Below are positions 37,101-47,424 of a stretch of DNA of 64,000 nt, in pieces. Both the position numbers and the translations under genes were made by a program. The notes beneath the pieces were generated by a model, which saw nothing but the letters and a program-made list of their open reading frames with translations, searched no databases and was not told the DNA's origin. How positions within the stretch are numbered: the first letter of the stretch is position 1; each line of letters starts with the position of its first letter. The DNA comes from Stratiolaelaps scimitus (lineage: Eukaryota > Arthropoda > Arachnida > Mesostigmata > Laelapidae): positions 20,697,501-20,761,500 of the forward strand of contig JABWDB010000002.1 in the NCBI GenBank assembly GCA_019614645.1, given 5' to 3'.

Positions 37101-39660
37101 TGAGACTGTTCATACATTCGGAGCCTTCATGTGAATGGGAAATATTAAGTTATAATAAATAGCTTGCCGTAACTAGAATAAAGCGGATTTTTACCTATTC
37201 AAATCATATGACATAACTTTGTTTCTCGTTTAAGTTAACCTGCTTGTTATATCTGTCACACTAATAAGATTTACCGCTCACTTTCGTAGGCTCGTTACAG
37301 CAGAGGAAAGACGCCACCGCGGACCACCATGCATGCGCTGCAGATGACGTTGGAGGAACAGCACATCCCGACCTTCCGGAACGTGTCGCGCACAAGCCAG
37401 AAGAAAACGCCGTCAGTAACCTCGATCAGGAGGTGAACGCAGCTAACTGTTCTGAGATACCCGAGAACCGTTCAACTTCTACTCGGTGTTCGCTAGAAAA
37501 AAATGACAGGTACCTCAGGGTGATATCAGATCATGTGATTTGATATACTTTTGAAAATGCCTTCGTGCTGCGCGAGTTACGTTAATATGATACCCAGAGT
37601 AGCCTATAACAGAATACCTCGATTATATTGCTGACGACATTGTACTCACTTCACGTCGCTCTTCTTGCTTACAAGATATACAAGGGCACTGTACCTACTG
37701 ACGCTGCTCTTCCGATCAAAGCCTGCACCAAACGAACTGGCCGTAGGGCGACAGTGTTCGTGACACCATCGGCTATCAATGAATCAATCCGCCATTCTCT
37801 CGCTTATCGCCTGCCGTCAGTGTGGGATTCTCTCCCTAGCGAGATTTGGTGTCTGCGTTAAGAAATTTGCTTTCGAAATAAAAAAAAAAAGGCTAAAATT
37901 TATTTTAATCAAATCCAGTAAACCGCTTGTAATTGTATTATTTAATATGACTTGGTCATAATTTTTTGACAGTAGGTCACCTAGAAGAACCTTGTGAAAT
38001 ACTTTGGTGATCGTTATTTTTACTTCTATTTTTTTAATACGAGAACTTATGCGGTGTAATATTCTAAGTTCCGCCCAATAAAGAAGTAATTAAATTCAAA
38101 TTCAAAAATATCATCAACCATCATTACTCCTTTATTTCAATTGTCCCTCCCGGAAATCTCTCCTCCCCATGCATACGCGAAGTGACCTGGGCGGGAATCG
38201 CTTATGCAACATTGCACAAGTGCTTCAAAGATTCTCCTACGAGATGCTTAGTGTGGCCGATACTCTTCATTCAATAGCCTTCATTCATCACGTCGTTGTC
38301 TTGGTTTCGTCCAGGATATCTCAACTCGAGGAGGAAGTCGACACCCTCAGCCGTGAAAAGTCCCTGCTGGCGGCATCCCTGAACAACGCCCAAAATCTGT
38401 TGGTAGCCGCTGAGCAAAATAATAGAAAAATGGAACGGGATACCGAACAGCTCCGAAAGACTCTTGACGAGAGATGCCGAGAGCACGTCTCCGAAATCGA
38501 CGTGTTACGGTGAGACTTCCCTGCTGCGACCCAAACGTATCACCCCTCCGGCCATAGCTAACGCCGAACCGCAATCAACTCGAAATTTAAGGCACACAAT
38601 ATTCTATGATAGCGGGACAAATATGCCGTAAAATCTTCATTCTTTAGAAGGTCGCACATGGATCGATGTCGGCAACACTGATCAGAGAACGCTAATCATT
38701 TCTAATGAGCTCATTTCAGTCGTCGTCATCACTGGCGTGAAACCGCATTTATATTGAAGTATCCCCTCTGAGTTTACTTACAGTGTCATTGCCTCTCACC
38801 GCGAATGTGTTAGTTTGTATTAGTTATTATTATTATTATTAATATTAATTATGAGTTACTTTTTATTGGGGTTCACTAGTTTCTCCCTAAAAACGTTGTT
38901 TGTGTACATCGCACTTGTTGGACCTTTCAGAATGGAGCTAGCGTCGGCGGAGCTAGTGAATCTAGCCATGTCCAAGCAAGTAACTAACCTGCAGGACGAG
39001 ATCACTGCCTGGGCCCAGGTCAAACATTCACTTGAAGATCGACTGCAGGCGGAAACTGAAGCAAGCAGTAAGATGCGAGAGACACTTGAATCGGAGTTAC
39101 GTCGAGCAAACGCTCAGATTCGGCAACTCGTCGAACAGTTTCAAGGCGAAAAGGTCGGTGGTATCTTACGGCTTGTCATAGTTTCGCGTCCAAAACGAAT
39201 ATCGAGGGAATCGAATCCTTCTATGAACGGTGCAACAGCGTAGATCTATAGAGGATATCTCCATCTTCGTCTTCTAATATCTAAGTACTAGGGTACTACC
39301 TGTGATTGGACCAGAAGAAAAGAAATCTCGATCGTTGCACAAAAATACACGCCCAGATAGCACAGAACAGCAAAATATAATATATATATATATGATATAT
39401 ATATATAGTATATATATATATATACTTAGCATACCTTGGTACGTGTGTAAGGAAAGTAACTTAATCCGAGGCATCAGTCGACGCCCATGCATCATTATCG
39501 GAGCACGCTTGCGCTTGGCACTGAATTATGCTGATTTTCACAGGAACGGTGTAAACAAAAACTACGCAAATGTTCGGAATCACTGAAATCTGACCGTCGC
39601 CAACTTCAGTGTGCCATGCAACTGTTCGAAGCGCAGCTCGACAGTGCTGAGTCCAATTGA
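34122..39660 (+). CDS. Nine-exon coiled-coil protein, unknown family (~575 residues)
   Basis: Exons: 34122-34264, 34546-34810, 35401-35544, 36435-36566, 36811-37099, 37290-37509, 38315-38509, 38931-39153, 39544-39660. Every junction keeps the frame (split codons AG|T, G|GC, AG|G, CG|A; the others phase 0), with GT donors and AG acceptors throughout. Starts MFGKAPRQTIFDIAAAK, the first ATG after an in-frame TAA. Residues about 66-110 are a basic coiled coil (IRERDLIIVHLRKERN), and 137-230 are acidic then helical. Residues 229-398 form a hydrophilic Glu/Ala/Asn-rich linker with one CSKC. Residues 399-540 are a strong heptad coiled coil (ISQLEEEVDTLSREKSLLAA). The protein ends LFEAQLDSAESN. No enzyme, membrane or signal segment is seen. 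The shape suits a cytoskeletal or centrosomal scaffold, but that is inference. Exon four could start earlier (36372 or 36414) in the same phase. Confidence 0.82.
34433..34452. repeat. (TA)n in intron 1 of the coiled-coil gene
   Basis: Ten TA dinucleotides in the 281-bp intron at 34265-34545. Confidence 0.85.
35676..35696 (+). other. Candidate 21-nt microexon of the coiled-coil gene
   Basis: In the 890-bp intron between exons three and four, CTCAACCCAG precedes 21 bases that read CRTYLKQ in phase 0. A consensus donor CAG|GTAAGC follows. Both ends are phase 0, so including or skipping it keeps the frame. It could be alternatively spliced or a chance arrangement. Confidence 0.3.
37628..38108 (+). 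mobile_element. 5'-truncated LINE 3' end, inside intron 6 of the coiled-coil gene
   Basis: A 77-codon frame runs from about 37628 to a TAA at 37859. It reads ALLAYKIYKGTVPTDAALP, then INESIRHSLAYRLPSVWDSLP. This is the typical 'Y-K..G..P ... R.S..YR.P..W.SLP' C-terminal end of CR1/Jockey/I-type ORF2 proteins. After it come about 220 bp of AT-rich 3' UTR, an AATAAA (38077-38082) and a short tail of AAATTC-like units. Upstream the frame is lost, as expected for 5' truncation. It has the same orientation as the host gene and does not disturb exon phase. Confidence 0.75.
39375..39424. repeat. Interrupted (TA)n in intron 8 of the coiled-coil gene
   Basis: About 50 bp of TA broken by GA and GTA steps, within the 390-bp intron at 39154-39543. 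Confidence 0.85.
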
Positions 39661-40074
39661 CCGACGACGACGACGACAAGAAGCCTGTCAATAGGTTGTT
39701 AGGCTGTTGCGACAGTGAAGCAATAGAAGAGATGTGAATGAGACCCGCGAGGGGAATTTAATCCCAGCGAAAAGTGAATGTTTTAAACATGTAAACATGT
39801 GTGTCACCCTGGTCATCTGATGCCGACGCAACTTCAGGACTCATCATGTGACAAAACACTGAATAATCTTAGCTAATAATGCCCGCTGACTGATCCACCG
39901 ATCAGCAAATGGACAGATGGTTAGTAAATGTGTAAATTCCACCCGTACACCCAACCCTCCCTAGCGTCACACGTAGATTTATGGACATAATTTATAGGTA
40001 TTTGATGGTGGTCCAAATACGAGCATATTTCATTGTTTTGTAAAAGTTTGTATGCGCCACTGAGGAGAAACTCA
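39661..40074. other. Downstream of the coiled-coil gene
   Basis: Likely 3' UTR and spacer. A short GAC repeat follows the stop codon. There is no perfect AATAAA nearby; a near-match GAATAA lies around 39863. Confidence 0.4.
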
Positions 40075-40272
40075 CTACACGGGAGGAGACGAATAGCCAG
40101 GAAGGTGGAACGGTTTTACTTTCGGCGGGCTGACATCCCGAGAAGATGAAATTCTCCGGAGGCCTGCGACAGCGGTCAATCTGCGGGAGGAAATGCTTCT
40201 TGCTGAAACAATTGAGTGAGCATCGTTACGCGCCATTGGGCTTCTGGAGGACAATTGCTCTTCGAGTATCAT
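40075..40272 (-). CDS. Possible 3'-terminal exon, unknown gene (minus strand)
   Basis: Unrecognised. On the minus strand a pyrimidine-rich tract ending GCTTTGACAG makes a strong acceptor. It is followed in phase 1 by 65 open codons (starting DMILEEQLSSRSPMARN, rich in Ser and Arg) to a TAG. The frame also runs a little upstream of the acceptor to a TGA. No upstream exon could be joined with confidence. If real, the gene converges on the coiled-coil gene about 400 bp away. Confidence 0.25.
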   Translation of the reverse strand: MILEEQLSSRSPMARNDAHSIVSARSISSRRLTAVAGLRRISSSRDVSPPKVKPFHLPGYSSPPV

Positions 40273-40455
40273 ATCGCCTGTCAAAGCGACGACGACGACA
40301 CCGTTTTCCAAGGCGGGTTGCACCAATCATAGCGTCAACATGGCGCCAATCATCTGTGCCGGATATGTTTGGTCTAGCAAACGAATAGCGAACGGGTCAC
40401 CGGTTACCTGCGACTTTGGGCGAGAGAAGGTCCGTTGTTCAGTTGTGACAACTAA

Positions 40456-40915
40456 ATGGACCATTTATTGACTAGCAATATCCGTCACGATGGCACGGAC
40501 AACATGTGCGAGTCCGAATACGAAATGGTTATCATGAACCCATTAGATGTGAAACTAGCCAACAAGCATTCGCCACCAGGAGGACAAATGCTGTCTATTT
40601 TTGGAAGACTTACAAATAAGCTTGTAAATATTGTGATCAAAGTATGCATTCAGGTTATTATTGTTATTCCTGTCTTGATCGATCGAAGACGTGTTATAAT
40701 CAAACAAGCGTCTGCTGATACCAACCAATAATCGTTGCAAAGGGCAATATTACCTAATGAACTCTTCTAGCTGCGTTTAGACAAACACGACCATAGCGTT
40801 CCTACTGTTGAACTCAGGCTTACTCTTTGTGTATATATATATAATATCCGTTTTCTGAACGTGTACATAACCTCGTGCCTGTATCGTTCAGGGTAAATTT
40901 CAGGCTCTTGAATAA
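40456..40915 (+). CDS. Possible small two-exon gene (~69 residues)
   Basis: Unrecognised. Exon 40456-40641 (62 codons) starts at an ATG in a good context (AAATGG) directly after an in-frame TAA. It reads MDHLLTSNIRHDGTDNMC, then YEMVIMNPLDVKLANKH. A donor AAA|GTATGC joins in phase 0 to an acceptor GTTCAG at 40891, adding GKFQALE and a TAA. A competing acceptor at 41079 would also be in phase and would add 42 codons, starting KRILFSKFSRANG. Only splicing evidence can decide between them. Short length keeps confidence low. Confidence 0.3.
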
Positions 40916-41697
40916 TGGGAAAGGCACCCGACAAGAAGAACAAAGGAAATTTTCAACACTAGGATGAAACAGGCGATTTTCATTATCTTCCTTCTTACTA
41001 TGCTTCTTGAGATGTATCGATGAACGTCATGCGTTTTGCAAAGTGGTCAAATAGCTATTATATTTTCTAAAGCACACAGAAGCGGATTCTCTTCAGCAAG
41101 TTTTCTAGGGCGAATGGAACAAAAACGAATGTGAATCTTTTTTTTATTTGGAGACCACCAGAGCAGTACGACATTCGATCGGAGGTTGGGGTGATGGCTA
41201 GATCTTAACTAACCTATTTGTAATTCATCTAAATATAGGACTAAACAAAATATAAAATATGAGCTTCTACAAAAATAACACCATCGACCTTCAACAAAGT
41301 CAATATCCTTTCAGCATTTATTCCACCGAGAGTTACACACAACTGTTTTTCGAGCTGACCCTCAGCTGTTCCCCTATGTGACAGACCTCAGCTCTTAACC
41401 TTTTTAGACATTACTATGAGGACCTGTCGGGGCCACCTTTGCTTATCCTCTTCCTTACTCGTACCTGGCAAGAATCTTCAGAAAGATGATAAAGAACTCC
41501 AAAGATTCTCTGCGTTGGACAGGTTTTGAACCCAACACACACGTCCCGCCGGTCTGAGAATAACACACATCGGTAGCGAAGTGGAGTCCTGCCATAACCT
41601 TCACGCATGAAGAGTGATGTCCACCTTACGAGTTTACGTCCTTACGAACGTTTAACCTTTTCCCATGGTTAAACAAGGTGAAAACTGAAGCTTTCAG

Positions 41698-41969
41698 ATG
41701 ATAATATCACTGCTCCGATTTCTTAGTATAGTCCGCAACCACTGCCAGTCGAAATCATATAGTTGTTTCGGAAAAAATTTTCCGCACGAAAGTGGAAGAT
41801 TGACTACGGCTGACCAATCGATCATTCTGAGATCTACTGCCTTTTTGCCTTCGTTAGCAGAAACGTAGTAGACGACACCGTGTCGCTATTCGATATTTCT
41901 GGTGACGAGTCTTCCACCAGAGTGCGCCGAAAAAAAATAGGCAACCAACTCTTTGAGTTGAACGAATAG
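41698..41969 (+). CDS. Possible last exons of a plus-strand gene
   Basis: A terminal exon candidate starts after TTGCCTTCGTTAG (41858) and reads RNVVDDTVSLFDISGDESS, then RVRRKKIGNQLFELNE and TAG at 41967. A 28-nt candidate exon at 41698-41725 (after GCTTTCAG, before GTATAG) joins it in matching phase (TA|C) and adds DNITAPISY. No confident connection to 40456-40915 was found. The acidic-then-basic composition looks protein-like, but the family is unknown. Confidence 0.25.
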
Positions 41970-44070
41970 AATCGGAATCGAATTTCACTGAAATTTCTCG
42001 GGACCAATTTGATAGATGTCAATTTAAGTCTTGCGATCAACACAGCGGAATACTGTCCCAGTTCAGTTCTATTCTACCGCGATCGCACACCAGACAATCG
42101 TCTGTTGTAGAACGAACAATTTGTACTCAATATACCGGCGGCTATATATTATCTCTACCAAGTGTAGGAACGTCTTGTCTTCTATTCCTGGCCGCCCTGC
42201 TCGTCCGCGCAGGAAAACAACAGCTCTCAGCAAAAAGCGAAAGGCATGCTGCTGATCTGTATCCAGCATTTATGTATTCAGCGCGCCTATCAGAGCGGTG
42301 TGCTTACTCTCTCTCTCTCCATCTCAAGCGGCATAGATATTATACTTATCTTGTTACCTTTTCAGAGCATCCAGAGCTTGCTACTCTAATGTAAGCTCCT
42401 TGTTCTTCAAGCTGTTTGCTCATAGTTTCGTGCACGTTCTTCTATGAGGGCTGCCGTTCACCGGTGTCAGCTGTCAGACAACTGCAGTTGTTAGTCCATG
42501 CCTTCGCTCGACGCTTTCCAGAAATCATCCCTGGTTTGGTCTCATTTTGTGGCCTTCCTCTTCTTCCGGAATAACAGATCCGTGGCCCCGGCCGCGCCGC
42601 AGAATCGTCGCAGCACACGCCCGCGTCAAATCGGAACCTTTTACGGAAGGGGGACGAGCAAGGAAAGCTCGGCTCTCCTTCCCGCCAGCGATATCAAAAG
42701 GGAACGATTTCCAGCGACTACGAGCGACGTTGCAGCCCAATAGGAACGCGCTTCGCGCTCCAGTGGACCGCCATATTTTCAAATGTTCATTCCGTAGAGA
42801 AAGCCCAAAAGGCGCTACACATACACGCACGCACCCGCGCGCACGAATCATCCATAAGCCCGCTACGGTATTGGGTATGGGGAGGGATGTGGTGTGTGCC
42901 GATCCTCAGAGAACGAAGCCCGAAGAATGAAACAGAGAATAGTAGTAGTAGTATCTATGACAGCAGTTGTTCTGGGGAAACGAGAGCGCTCTCGCGACGT
43001 ATGAGTAAAGATCGACGGACGCAAGCCAGTCAAAATATTGCCAGGTCGCCCTCTGTTTAAGAGCGAACAGCTTCAATAGCTTGACGCGCACAACAGCGAC
43101 AGGGACCCATACCCCGGATGTGAGCCGGTGACGACGACAACAACGACAAGCATAGCGGCCGCAGCAGCAACAACCACGGTAACAACAGCTCGGCTGGATG
43201 CAACAGCTGTCCCTTCATCGTTGTATGGTGAACGTAAGGCGAATGATGAACGATTGCTGAATGAGTGAATTCGCGAGTGATTGGAAGAGAACAGCATAAT
43301 GCTTTGAGGGCTTCGGCCACCAGGAACTACTGTTGGCGCTAGATGAGAGAGTAGGTAGGGACGTTTAGGGGAGTTGGCGTGAACCACGAGTGTATATAGG
43401 ATCATTTCTCACTGGCTGAAGAGTGCAACGATGTAGTATGGACATGGGCGCAACCGCGTGCTGCTGGACGTTTCTGCTCATGGAATTGGAATGGAAGGTT
43501 TTGAACAATGTGTCTGTACTTGGAAAAATGTGATACTTGGCGGTGTGTTAATCAGCGGCTGTAAGATAGTATCTCGAGATGGATGGAGAGTGAAAACGTC
43601 TATGGAAATGTCTATTGAAGGTATGGCAGTTCTGATACGTGAAGCGAATAATATTCAACAGGTTATGACTATTAAAAACTGGAAGTTAAAGTATAGATCG
43701 TGTTTAGGTATAAAGTGCCTCTATCTTCTATGTATTAGACGTTTTCCAGGACTAACCGACGAGGACTATAACAGTTAGCGGGATTCGGACAACATTTGAC
43801 AGCTACCTCTCATGTGAAGTTTACAACCTGACTCATGGGCTTCGTGACATGTGAAATACATACATACATGAAATTCACAAAGGATCCTCTATCTATCACA
43901 CAAACAGGTTCTCTCACCTTTAATACGTTTCACCCATCATATTCCTTATATATTGGTCTGGTATTCCCTTGAGCAGTCTGACTACCGTGATGACACCGCC
44001 AGTACAGACCACCCAAGCGGAAGGGCGACAACTACATAGCAATAATGTCGGAAGATCATCAAACACTTCT

Positions 44071-44101
44071 AATATATATATATATATATGTATATATATA
44101 G
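44071..44101. repeat. (TA)n microsatellite
   Basis: About 30 bp of TA with one G interruption. Confidence 0.85.
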
Positions 44102-46078
44102 GTATATGGATCCGCAACATCGATCGAAGAACTACAGCTACTCAAACGCCAGATGAGACGGGCCCGCCCCATATCCAGAGTCAATTGAACACCACCCCAG
44201 CAGCAGAGTCCCTTATAGCGGCGCCTGAGTGTTCAGTAGCCCTGAAAACATACGCTCTCATACACACACACACACACATACAGATTCGCAGGCACTCCAT
44301 GTTGAGACAGAATGACTGGTCTGATCCCCCGTACTTCGTCTGAGGGAGGCGACATCTTCCACTTCGATCCCTGTCGTCTCTCGGTAGTTGTCCTCGACCG
44401 CCGCCGCCGCCGCCACCACCAGCAGCAACACCACCACCGTCTCGATCTTGAAGCTGAGTAGGAGGACAGGCTTATTCGTGCTCTACTTATGCCCCAATTG
44501 GATAGAGGCAGCAGCAACAACAGCGGCAGCAGCAGGGGCGGCAACGATCGCCACAACATAACGGAGTCTGTGTGGCGCTGTGACACTGTGATACCGGCGT
44601 AGGCGAGTGTAGTCGCTGTTGTAGCGGCAGCCGACGCCTTCCATAGAAAGAGGACAGCTATGGAAAAGGTTTTAGTAGTAACAGTTGAAGCAAGTGCGGT
44701 GCCACTCCCGTGGTTTTAGTAGACGTTTGTTTCCCTACGTATGAATGCAAGGATGGATATACTCGAGCATGAATACAGCACAGTCGCTTGAGCGTTTCGG
44801 TGGGCGTTCATCGGTTTCACTTCGATCGAGATTGATCGAGACCCATGGGTTTGACTGGCAGAGGATGCCACCCTGCGCCACTAACGATAGCATGAGTATG
44901 ACGGGGTCGAAGTGGACGAACGAGCCGACAGGCGTATAGGGAGACTCCGCGATCACTTGGCTGGCCATCGTTGGGAGGTGGCACGTATGCTTTAATCGTG
45001 CGTGGGACGATCCGAAGGCCGACTATTACACGTCTGGAAGACGACAGGTATCAGCTGTAAAGTCGGCCTAGAAGTCTGTCCAACCCCAGCATCATGATCA
45101 CCGGTGGAAGTCGACGCGTCGGTGTAACTAATCCGATACCACCCATGGAGTCGTTGACCGTTAGGTGGTGTTACATGTCCCAATCAATATCAGGTGGAAG
45201 AGGCGGTCGAGCGATGTGGGCGTGGGCATATTACGAACGCTGGATGATGTATTCTAGAAGTTCACAAACAAGCCGCACTGATGTGGATCCGCAGGACGCC
45301 AGAGGCGGCGAGTAGGCCGAGTATCACCTTGGGTTCTGTGTTGTAGTGTACTATATATAAAGAAGACCACACATGCGAATACGATGTGGAGCGTCAATGG
45401 ACCCCATATTTCGAGGTGAACTCCTTCTCCAGATAAGCAGAGAGACATACTTTGTATTCATGCTGGTATAGCTGAATGGTCAAAAGTGAGGTACATATAA
45501 CGAGAACACGCATATGCATGCTACGTACACATTAGCTAGGCATCACATGAACATCTTGGCTTTTACTAAAAAATACATTTTCCGGGCTGACCCACAGCCA
45601 ATATTTTAACTAGCTAGCTTCAGTGGATATTACTATTACCACTACTACAATACATTTGACAAGAAAGCCCCTGTCGGCGACCTTTGATTCACGTCGTACA
45701 CAAGCTAATCGCTGACGCTATTTTTCGGTGCAGAAGGTTTAACAACTTCGTGTATCCCTGAACAGCTGGTGACTGCACTGTTTATTGTCGATCGCTGTGG
45801 CGATTGTGGTGTCGTAACAATGATGAACAGGCCCTGCCATCAAACGATAACTGTTAACTGACCCTCCGATCAAATTTTGTCGATGAGATAGCAGCACTCC
45901 ATATTCGTCCGGTGTTATCGAAATCAATCGTCAACAATTCCTCTGCTTATCATCACAATTTCACCATTTCGTAGCTACCGCACGCCAGCTTGTTTCGGTC
46001 AATGGCTGACGGCTGTGCTAACTACAGCCCCACCGTTGTCGTTCGTCCTCCCTCGGCCTTTATCGACGCGGAGTTGTC

Positions 46079-46100
46079 GCCGCCGCCGCCGCCGCCGCCG
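46079..46100. repeat. (CCG)n trinucleotide tract
   Basis: About seven CCG units. It reads as poly-Pro on the plus strand and poly-Arg/Ala on the minus strand in otherwise unsupported frames. Confidence 0.8.
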
Positions 46101-46773
46101 AACTCTTTGAAGGAGCCTCGATTGCCGATCGGTCGGTGGGTCGGTTCTCCGTCGGCAAGATGGAGACGAACCGCAAACATGAACAAGGAGCCCTCTGGCT
46201 ATCCGCCCACAACTTGACGAATTTTTCCCACATCTGACAAGCAGGGCACTCACACCCGATACATTCACACATTCAACACTAACTCCTCATTCAGAGCTAC
46301 ATATCTATACGACCAGATCCAACGAGCATACACACACGCACGCGCAAATAAAACGTATCAACGACACCGACCTCATCAACATCAGCATCATCGTGGTCAT
46401 CGGGAAGCAACATGTGTAGTAGGTACAGGGCAACACCAGCAAGAACGGGATGCGGCAACATGAGATCGATTTCTGCATGACTCTCGATGTAGCAAAGACT
46501 CAGTGAGAGAGAAAGAGGAATGGGATAATAAAGCGGACTACGAGCAGGCAGGCTAAAAGGAGGAGCTGGAAAAGATATAGACTCCCGATCGCTTTCTCTC
46601 TCTATCTCTCATTCTCTCTCTGTAGCACTTTCATCGTTTCACATGTGCCGACGATGTGTTCCAACGGGAGTCGATTGAGCTGGCTCGTAGACATGGTACA
46701 TACACAGCCTCACGGTAGCACAGCCAGCCCCTATGGAAACGGGTGGTCGGTAGCGCCTGAGAGAAGATCGGAG

Positions 46774-46796
46774 CGAGAGAGAGAGAGAGAGAGAGA
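46774..46796. repeat. (GA)n microsatellite
   Basis: About eleven GA dinucleotides. Confidence 0.85.
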
Positions 46797-46891
46797 ACGT
46801 CCATAGAATCGCTACTTCGTCATCGTCTCCGTCAAGCAAACACACAACGGCACCAGCACCAGTAGCAATCGTGTGATGACCAACGACGGCG

Positions 46892-46912
46892 GGAGAGAGA
46901 GAGAGAGAGAGA
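46892..46912. repeat. (GA)n microsatellite
   Basis: About ten GA dinucleotides, 95 bp after the previous GA tract. Confidence 0.85.
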
Positions 46913-47401
46913 TGGAAGTCTAGAAAGTAAAAAGAGGAGCTTCTTTAATCACACCCAGAAATACGACATCTCCTCGAGCAGTGTGTAGCATCGCGTCTTC
47001 GGCGGAGACAAACTGCCATCCAGCAGCGTGTTTACTATCGGTGGAGGCGGCAGTGGAGGCGACAGCGGCGTCGGCACGGACAGTAGCAACAGGAGTCCCG
47101 TGTATCAGCTACAAGTGAGTGTCATCACCACACCAGATGACGTGTGGGTCCCCGTTCATTGGCTGTTTCGTTGTTTCAACGGCCCGACTGACCACCTCGA
47201 GTACAACGTAGTGCACATAGTACTCGTATAGAGTAACTAGCTAACTGGGGTTACCGCAATGAAAGATGAAGCAGCAGCCGCACCACCACCATTACCGACG
47301 CCGCAATAGTGGAGAAGAGGCGGACTTCGTCGGCATGTCGATCAGAGGTCGCTCTCCCATCTCTGATCTTGGTGGTGGTGCTCCGGTCGCCACTGGCGCA
47401 G

Positions 47402-47424
47402 TCGCCCTATGAACCATAGGGCGA
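47402..47424. repeat. Perfect 10-bp hairpin with 3-nt loop
   Basis: TCGCCCTATG - AAC - CATAGGGCGA. It has no T-run after it and no adjacent gene, so no function is assigned. Confidence 0.85.

Noticed and set aside
41490..41545. B-box-like GGGTTCAAAACC on the minus strand as a tRNA or SINE
   Set aside because: No A box at a suitable distance and no shared SINE body.
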